A stretch of 64,000 nucleotides of DNA from Ruminococcus sp. UBA1394 (GTDB taxonomy: Bacteria > Bacillota > Clostridia > Oscillospirales > Ruminococcaceae): contig DBQM01000003.1 in the NCBI GenBank assembly GCA_002305725.1, positions 22,161 through 86,160 on the forward strand, in the 5' to 3' direction. Each line of letters begins with the position of its first letter. The stretch's first letter is position 1. The notes beneath the pieces are model-generated. The model ran no database searches. It saw nothing but the letters and a program-made list of their open reading frames with translations, and was not told where the DNA came from. Below are positions 59,087 through 64,000 of this stretch, piece by piece. A program made the position numbers and the translations under genes.

Positions 59087-59332
59087 TTAACTTTCAAATT
59101 CTTTTAACCATGCTTCTATATCTTCTTCTCCATACAAATATTCACCAGGATTTATCTGAGTATCAAGGTATGATAAAGTCATTAACAAATCCCATGATTT
59201 ATCATTTTTAACTGTCAGCTCATCATCTGTAATATAGCTTTGTGCCCAGTCAGCTATTTCCTCTCTTAATGATAAATCATTTCTGACTTTATGTAATTGA
59301 GATATAATATATTTGAAATCTGGTTCATTCAT
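59087..59332 (-). CDS. Small acidic protein of unknown function
   Basis: An 81-residue soluble acidic protein from the ATG at 59332 (or 83 residues from a GTG at 59338). It is predicted mostly helical, with FKYIISQLHKVRNDLSLREE (exactly 20) and a Trp-containing SWDLLMTLSYLD stretch, and a C-terminal EDIEAWLKEFES. There is no recognised family. It starts ten bases after the stop of the C39-repeat protein with no clear SD, so it probably depends on coupled translation. The size, acidity, AT-rich codons and downstream position resemble immunity genes next to secreted toxins or peptidases, but that is inference only. Confidence 0.6.
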   Translation of the reverse strand: MNEPDFKYIISQLHKVRNDLSLREEIADWAQSYITDDELTVKNDKSWDLLMTLSYLDTQINPGEYLYGEEDIEAWLKEFES

Positions 59333-59342
59333 ATACACACCA

Positions 59343-61526
59343 TTAATTATTGTCTTTCAGAATAACTACAGCCTGATACCCCATAACTGCAAATCTGTCC
59401 TCAACAACAGAGCGTGAATACTTGCATAAACCGTTGCTGTTATAAGGGTCATTTATGTAATAATAGTCATCATCATAGCCTACAAGCACAAGACAGTGTT
59501 CATGACTTTTCCATGTAAACAGACTTCCTGTTTCAGGTACTACCCACTGTGTACCGTATTCCATTTCTATCATATTTATAGTTGCCCATATTGCCACAGG
59601 CGTGCCGTTGTCAATAAAGTTAGTCAGCAGTTCCTCCATGGACGTACCTGTAACATTAATTGCTTTATCTCCTCCGGTCAGAATGCGGTTTAATGCGTTT
59701 ACAATTACCGGTGCATAACAGCCGTAACCGCTTGAAGAACGAGGGTCGCCTATAAATGAAACATTAGGGTCAGGACCGTATAATGTACCACCTTCAGAAT
59801 AAAGATACCCTTTATCAAGAGCATTGTCTACAAAATAGGAAATTGAAGTTGAGTATCCTGCGTCACGCAGCAGCATAACAGCACTTGCACTTTCGCATCC
59901 TGTCGGGAAGCCGCTCTGACTGAGATACGGTGTATCAAGCAGTACCTTAGTAATAATTCCGTTTGAATTTGTAGTGATACCATTTACAGTTTTTCCGCAG
60001 ATAAGTGCACCAGTTTCCGGACTGAAATAATACTTTTTACCGTCAATAATGTTCACACCCAGAAGACAATCTCCAGGTTCTGTAAAGAAGTATTTGCTGC
60101 CCGATATAGTGTTCCAGCCTACCAGAGTTTTGCCGTTTTTATCAAAGTAATATTTTCTGCCGTAGTAATCAAGCCAGCCTGTTTTCATAGTGCCGTCGGA
60201 ATTAAAATAATACTTGCTTCCGTCAATAGTCTGAAAACCGGTTTTCATAACGCCCTCAGAATCAAAGTAATATTTGCTGCCGTCAATCGTCTGCCAGCCT
60301 GTTCTCATCGCTCCGTCAGAACCGAAATAATATGTATTTCCGCTGATAGTCTGCCAGCCTGTTCTCATAACGCCGTCAGAACCGAGGTAATATTTCTTTG
60401 AATCAACAGTCTGCCAGTTGAACTGCATTTTTCCCTCAGAACTGAAATAATATGTATTACCGTCAATTTTATTGAATCCGGTCTGCATGATACCGCTTTC
60501 ATTGAAATAGTACTTGCTGCCGTTTATTTTTACAATTCCGACTACCATTTTGCCGTCATTGCCAAAGTAGTACTTATTGCCGTCTATAGTCTGCCAGCCG
60601 TAAAGCATTTTTCCCTCTGCGTCAAAATAATATGTGCTGTCATCAACTGTAACAAATCCGGTCTGCATAAGATAATCCTCACCGAAATAATATCTGTTCC
60701 CCTCAACATCAGCAAAACCGGACGCAATAGTACCATCTTCAAAATAATATCTTATGCCGTCACTGAAATTCTGGAATCCTGTTTCCATGAATCCTTCGTC
60801 CGCAAAACGGTAAATTATTCCGTCAATAGTCTGTTCTCCTGTATATTTTCCTGTTTCCGGCTGAGAATAATAAACAAGACCGTTATAATGAATCCAGCCG
60901 TAAAGAAGGGAGGCAGTTTCATAGTCATAGAATATTCTTAAACCGTTGACAGTATGCCAGCCGCTCTGATATTTTCCTTTAGGAGAAAAGAAATATGTAA
61001 TACCGTCAATTGTACATTCGCCTTTATAAATGCCATTTTCCTGGTCGCTGTAATATTTGTATCCATCATATTCAAACCAACCGTTTAAAAGCTTTCCGTT
61101 ACCGTCAAAAATATAGTCATTACCGTCGATTTGCTGAACACCGGTAAGCTTGCCGGTTTCACTTCCGGCATAGAAAGTTTCACCCATGTAGGATATCCAT
61201 CCGGTCAGTTTTTTTCCGGTTTCAAGGTCAAAGAACATTCTCACTCCGTCAACTGTGAACCAGCCGTTTTTCATTGCACCGTTTGCAGCAAATAAATATG
61301 TATCACCGTCAATCTCACATAAACCGGTAAGCTTCTGACCGTTTTCGTCATAATAGTATACTTTTCCGTTTTCATCTGTGACCCAGCCGCTGTAAGTCAG
61401 CTCATCAGTAGCGGAAGTTTCAGTTTCGTTTGTTATTTCATAGCTTTCAGCAGATACTCCGGCTATGCATAGTCCGGAAATAATTGCAGCTGATGCAGCA
61501 GAAATAATGTATTTTTTCAGTTTCAT
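59343..61526 (-). CDS. Secreted cell-wall-binding repeat protein with C-terminal C39-like domain
   Basis: A 727-residue exported protein. Signal peptide (1-26); more than 20 tandem repeats of about 20 residues (about 40-525) of the choline-binding/glucan-binding type, each with a G-W and an aromatic K-Y-Y-F core (for example GWQTIDGSKYYFDSEGVMKT, exactly 20); and a C-terminal papain-like C39-type domain (about 528-727) with candidate catalytic C544 (in PTGCESAS), H677 (in SHEHCLVLVGYD) and an NDPYNS segment. The repeats should bind cell-wall or other glycans and place the domain at a surface. It follows the lipoprotein gene by 26 bases in the maf operon. Its substrate is unknown. Confidence 0.88.
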   Translation of the reverse strand: MKLKKYIISAASAAIISGLCIAGVSAESYEITNETETSATDELTYSGWVTDENGKVYYYDENGQKLTGLCEIDGDTYLFAANGAMKNGWFTVDGVRMFFDLETGKKLTGWISYMGETFYAGSETGKLTGVQQIDGNDYIFDGNGKLLNGWFEYDGYKYYSDQENGIYKGECTIDGITYFFSPKGKYQSGWHTVNGLRIFYDYETASLLYGWIHYNGLVYYSQPETGKYTGEQTIDGIIYRFADEGFMETGFQNFSDGIRYYFEDGTIASGFADVEGNRYYFGEDYLMQTGFVTVDDSTYYFDAEGKMLYGWQTIDGNKYYFGNDGKMVVGIVKINGSKYYFNESGIMQTGFNKIDGNTYYFSSEGKMQFNWQTVDSKKYYLGSDGVMRTGWQTISGNTYYFGSDGAMRTGWQTIDGSKYYFDSEGVMKTGFQTIDGSKYYFNSDGTMKTGWLDYYGRKYYFDKNGKTLVGWNTISGSKYFFTEPGDCLLGVNIIDGKKYYFSPETGALICGKTVNGITTNSNGIITKVLLDTPYLSQSGFPTGCESASAVMLLRDAGYSTSISYFVDNALDKGYLYSEGGTLYGPDPNVSFIGDPRSSSGYGCYAPVIVNALNRILTGGDKAINVTGTSMEELLTNFIDNGTPVAIWATINMIEMEYGTQWVVPETGSLFTWKSHEHCLVLVGYDDDYYYINDPYNSNGLCKYSRSVVEDRFAVMGYQAVVILKDNN

Positions 61527-61552
61527 TTTTGTCTCCTTAAATATCTTTAATC

Positions 61553-63037
61553 TTATTCAAATTCAACAATATTGCTTATTCTTATATATGCACCATTTAT
61601 AAAAGATGTGAGATAAACAGTATATTTGCCCGACTGTCTGCCAACCGTCCACTTGGATTCAAGAACAAGTTCGTTTTCAGCGTTTCTTTGCAGAACAGGC
61701 TTTCCGTCTTTCATTATGTACCATGTAAGATCATCATAACCGTCAGCCTCGTCCCTTATTACGTTGAGATCATCGTCAACATAAAGTGTAAACGCCTCCG
61801 TTACCGGCGTCTCAGCCTGAATTTTCTGTGTTGGTGAAAAATAGTCATATTTTTCGCCGTTGATAGTCACATCTGATGTACAGTTTTCGTAATAGGTACT
61901 GCCGTCACAGCCTATGATAGCACCATATTCAGAATCAGCTGTGATAGTTCCGCTGACATTTACATCTGTACATTCCCGCAGGTAAAATTCTCCGCCAAGA
62001 ATTCCGGCATATCTTCCTCCGGAAATTTCAGCGTTTACAATATTGAGGCTGCATACCTCAGTACTCGTCATACCGTAACCTACAAAACCAGAGTGATCCT
62101 CACCGCTGTTGCTGATTTTCATATTGCTGATAGTATGCCCCATTCCGTCAATACTGCCTTTAAAACCATTTTTTCTCCAACCCATAGGTGCCCACTCATA
62201 TCCGGAAAGGTCAACATCATTTTCAAGACATATTGTATAATCGTTGGTGTCAGACGAGGTGTTTACATAATAAACCACACCTGCAAGCTGCTCCGGAGTT
62301 GATATATTAAAAAGCGGAGCGTTTGACTGTGCCCATTCAATATCAGCAATTTTCATGATATCGCCTGTATTGCATTCCCTTTCCCAGTCGGAAATATATT
62401 CAGATGGATTTCTGTCATACTCATATCCGGTTGTATCCATACCCCAGACATCAAACCACTGATAAGCGTCAGCAAGGAGATATACCCCGGGTTCTCTTAT
62501 CTGAATGCTCATGGAAGAATTTTCAGTATTCTGTCTGAAATTCATGAGTACTTCATAATATTGCTTATCTTCTACATAGTGAAGAAATATAAGATTTTCC
62601 TCCGGAATACCTCTAAGTTCATTTTTATTGTAATAGAATGTAAGTTCACCTTTTTTTATTTCACTGTCAAAATCTATCTCAACAGGCGAACCAAAAAGTC
62701 CTACAACATTACTGTGAAGTACATTTATATTGTACAAATCGCTGCACCAGACTTTGCTGTAAATATTTCCGGAGCAGACCGTTCTGAAAGTGACCTTTTC
62801 AAGTTCCGGTCTGATATCATTATCAATTGGCTGTGTAAGCAGCTGTGGAATTGCCGCATTGATTGTTTCAGGCTGAAGTTCCTGATTGAAAGTGTATTCA
62901 GTTTCATGAACATTTTCGGTCATTGCCATGCTGACATCTTTTGCACTTTCATCGTCTGCAGAATAATTTTCAATGCCGCCGCAGCCCTGTAATAGCAGTA
63001 CTGATAAAATCAAAATATATAAAACAGGCTTTTTCAT
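61553..63037 (-). CDS. Lipoprotein with GLUG-like repeat region
   Basis: A 494-residue lipoprotein (lipobox LLQGC, lipidated C19). The N-terminal half (about 20-220) is an unrecognised extracytoplasmic domain. Residues about 250-400 contain a repetitive beta region (FNISTPEQLAGVVYYVN in parts, NDVDLSGYEWAPMGW, GSIDGMGHTISNMKIS, YAGILGG) typical of GLUG-type or right-handed beta-helix surface proteins, and a C-terminal region (about 410-494) is Ig-like. No catalytic motif was found. It starts with a four-base overlap with maf and precedes the C39-repeat protein by 26 bases. It may be a surface adhesin or partner of the downstream protein. Confidence 0.8.
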   Translation of the reverse strand: MKKPVLYILILSVLLLQGCGGIENYSADDESAKDVSMAMTENVHETEYTFNQELQPETINAAIPQLLTQPIDNDIRPELEKVTFRTVCSGNIYSKVWCSDLYNINVLHSNVVGLFGSPVEIDFDSEIKKGELTFYYNKNELRGIPEENLIFLHYVEDKQYYEVLMNFRQNTENSSMSIQIREPGVYLLADAYQWFDVWGMDTTGYEYDRNPSEYISDWERECNTGDIMKIADIEWAQSNAPLFNISTPEQLAGVVYYVNTSSDTNDYTICLENDVDLSGYEWAPMGWRKNGFKGSIDGMGHTISNMKISNSGEDHSGFVGYGMTSTEVCSLNIVNAEISGGRYAGILGGEFYLRECTDVNVSGTITADSEYGAIIGCDGSTYYENCTSDVTINGEKYDYFSPTQKIQAETPVTEAFTLYVDDDLNVIRDEADGYDDLTWYIMKDGKPVLQRNAENELVLESKWTVGRQSGKYTVYLTSFINGAYIRISNIVEFE

Positions 63038-63615
63038 TTAATATTTCCTTTTAATATAACCGCTTCTGTAAATCTTTCAAGTTCTCGTTTCAAAGCCGAA
63101 ACAGGCAGTCCCACAACATTGAAATAATCTCCGTTTATACCCTTTACAAGCAAAGCGCCCTTTCCCTGTATCCCATAGCCTCCGGCTTTGTCAAAAGGTT
63201 CACCTGTTGCGATATAATCGGAAATTTCCTTTTGTGTCAATGGATAAAACTCCACCTTGGTTTCAGCAGTAAAGGAATGTCTTTTTTCATTACATATAAA
63301 TGAAACACCGGTATAAACAGTATGAATTTTTCCGGAAAGAAGTGAAATCATATCAAAGCATTCCTTCTCTGAAGACGGCTTTCCGAGAACTTTTCCGTCA
63401 ATGACGACCACAGTATCACATCCTATAATTATTTCATCTGATCTGCGTTCAACAGCCTGCGCCTTGACCATTGAAAGATACTCAGCAGTCTTTTCAGCCG
63501 GAATATTTTCCGGAACAGTTTCATCGGCGTCTGAAACCCGTATTTCAAAATTATCAGTAATAAGTCTTAAAAGCTCATGACGCCTTGGAGAGCCTGACGC
63601 AAGAACTATTTTCAT
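63034..63615 (-). CDS. maf: Maf-family nucleotide pyrophosphatase
   Basis: A 193-residue house-cleaning enzyme that hydrolyses canonical or modified nucleotides (dTTP, UTP, modified pyrimidines) to monophosphates. The N-terminal SGSPRRHELL at residues 7-16 binds the triphosphate, and GCDTVVVIDGKVLGKP near residues 66-81 carries the conserved acidic catalytic site. The size is standard. Maf is also associated with septum inhibition in Bacillus. It overlaps the tautomerase gene upstream by four bases and the lipoprotein gene downstream by four bases, so it lies in a translationally coupled operon. Confidence 0.94.
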   Translation of the reverse strand: MKIVLASGSPRRHELLRLITDNFEIRVSDADETVPENIPAEKTAEYLSMVKAQAVERRSDEIIIGCDTVVVIDGKVLGKPSSEKECFDMISLLSGKIHTVYTGVSFICNEKRHSFTAETKVEFYPLTQKEISDYIATGEPFDKAGGYGIQGKGALLVKGINGDYFNVVGLPVSALKRELERFTEAVILKGNIK

Positions 63616-63848
63616 TTTAAAAGGTCCTTTGGATCGTAATCCGGCTTTTTGATAAGCGCAGGATTTTCTGAAACTTCAATTCTGTACTGTTCCTGCCATT
63701 CCTGCGGTGTAAAATCCTCAACGGACACAGAAACGTGGCTTTCAGTACAGCCGATAGCGTCAACAAGTGCCTTTGCAACGTTTTCAGCAGCAGCTTTTTT
63801 CTGTTCGTCAGTTCTTCCTTTGAGCATTTTGATTGTAATGTGCGGCAT
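63612..63848 (-). CDS. 4-oxalocrotonate tautomerase-family protein
   Basis: A 78-residue protein of the tautomerase superfamily, first gene of the maf operon. After removal of Met, Pro would be N-terminal (PHITIKMLKGRT), serving as the catalytic base, and VSVEDFTPQEW is the conserved second strand. The size is slightly above the 62-residue 4-OT norm, with an extended C-terminus (IKKPDYDPKDLLK). Family members isomerise keto-enol substrates; the substrate here is unknown. The ATG at 63848 has an AACGGAGG ribosome binding site. Its stop overlaps the maf start by four bases. Confidence 0.88.
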   Translation of the reverse strand: MPHITIKMLKGRTDEQKKAAAENVAKALVDAIGCTESHVSVSVEDFTPQEWQEQYRIEVSENPALIKKPDYDPKDLLK

Positions 63849-63925
63849 AATATTTAACCTCCGTTTTTTATGAATAATTTAAAATAACATAGATATTTGT
63901 AATTATTTCTGAAAATTACATTATA

Positions 63926-63954
63926 ATTATAACATATTAATTTTCTTTTTTCAA
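63926..63954 (-). promoter_or_regulatory. Sigma-A promoter of the tautomerase-maf operon
   Basis: On the minus strand TTGAAA (63954-63949) and TATAAT (63931-63926) have a 17-base spacer. The remaining sequence to 64000 is AT-rich with no visible gene. Confidence 0.75.
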
Positions 63955-64000
63955 TGCTCTGAAAGACTTACGATAAAAAATAAAAAAACTTTTTTATAAA

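Noticed and set aside
59343..61526. Apparent CRISPR-like or satellite periodicity
   Set aside because: The roughly 60-base period follows in-frame 20-residue wall-binding repeats. The units diverge and there are no fixed repeats separated by unique spacers.

Overview
The window looks like chromosome of a low-GC, anaerobic, plant-fibre-degrading Firmicute close to Ruminococcus (Oscillospiraceae). This is inferred from gene content: two dockerin-bearing secreted proteins with Thr-rich linkers, a GH9 cellulase, an oxygen-sensitive class III ribonucleotide reductase (nrdDG), HPr kinase, WhiA, RapZ, ECF-type vitamin transport, and strong TTGACA-17-TATAAT promoters with AGGAGG ribosome binding sites. 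No phage, transposase, integrase, rRNA or CRISPR array is visible.

Layout. 1-2.5 kb (minus): MoxR ATPase, DUF58 protein and the start of a membrane protein cut by the window edge. 2.7-8.5 kb (plus): pyrophosphatase and an unusual PRPP synthetase, then a ribbon-helix-helix protein with clpB, then a small membrane protein. 8.5-13.8 kb (minus): a cobalamin-riboswitch-controlled operon with two NEAT-like membrane-anchored proteins, a siderophore/B12-type ABC importer and a CbiK-type chelatase carrying a lipoprotein signal. 13.9-25.7 kb (plus): lepA, a zinc-ribbon protein and hemW, then hprK, a PHP phosphoesterase, an Imm1-like orphan immunity gene, murB, rapZ, whiA and dnaE. 25.8-33 kb (plus): pfkA, a tetrahydrofolate riboswitch with folT, proC, two membrane proteins, rpsO and pnp. 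33-36 kb: NrdR-controlled nrdDG. 36-42.5 kb: sodium symporter (minus), a pyrophosphatase-like/Nudix fusion, nth and secA. 42.5-54.7 kb (minus): prmA, a C39-SH3-dockerin protein, a membrane-anchored GH9, an R2K-clade ATP-grasp protein, tex, and a complete ECF transporter with a DUF4430 lipoprotein. 54.8-56.8 kb (plus): a transglutaminase-dockerin protein, a 46-residue membrane peptide and tRNA-Leu. 57-64 kb (minus): tyrA and aroF, then an operon of tautomerase, maf, a lipoprotein and a large repeat protein ending in a C39-like domain, followed by a small unidentified gene.

How the parts connect. Three micronutrient systems sit within 45 kb: a B12-regulated metal, corrinoid or haem locus, riboswitch-controlled FolT, and an ECF transporter paired with a transcobalamin-like lipoprotein. 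FolT has no energising module beside it, and the only ECF module in the window is the one at 51.6-54.1 kb. The surface proteins (dockerin proteins, anchored GH9, C39-like enzymes and a peptide resembling a sorting signal) suggest a cell-surface machinery wider than fibre hydrolases alone. The most unusual items are the lipoprotein chelatase/NEAT operon, two related palindrome-flanked interspersed repeats (17188-17320 and 56886-57006), and isolated conflict-type genes embedded among housekeeping genes.
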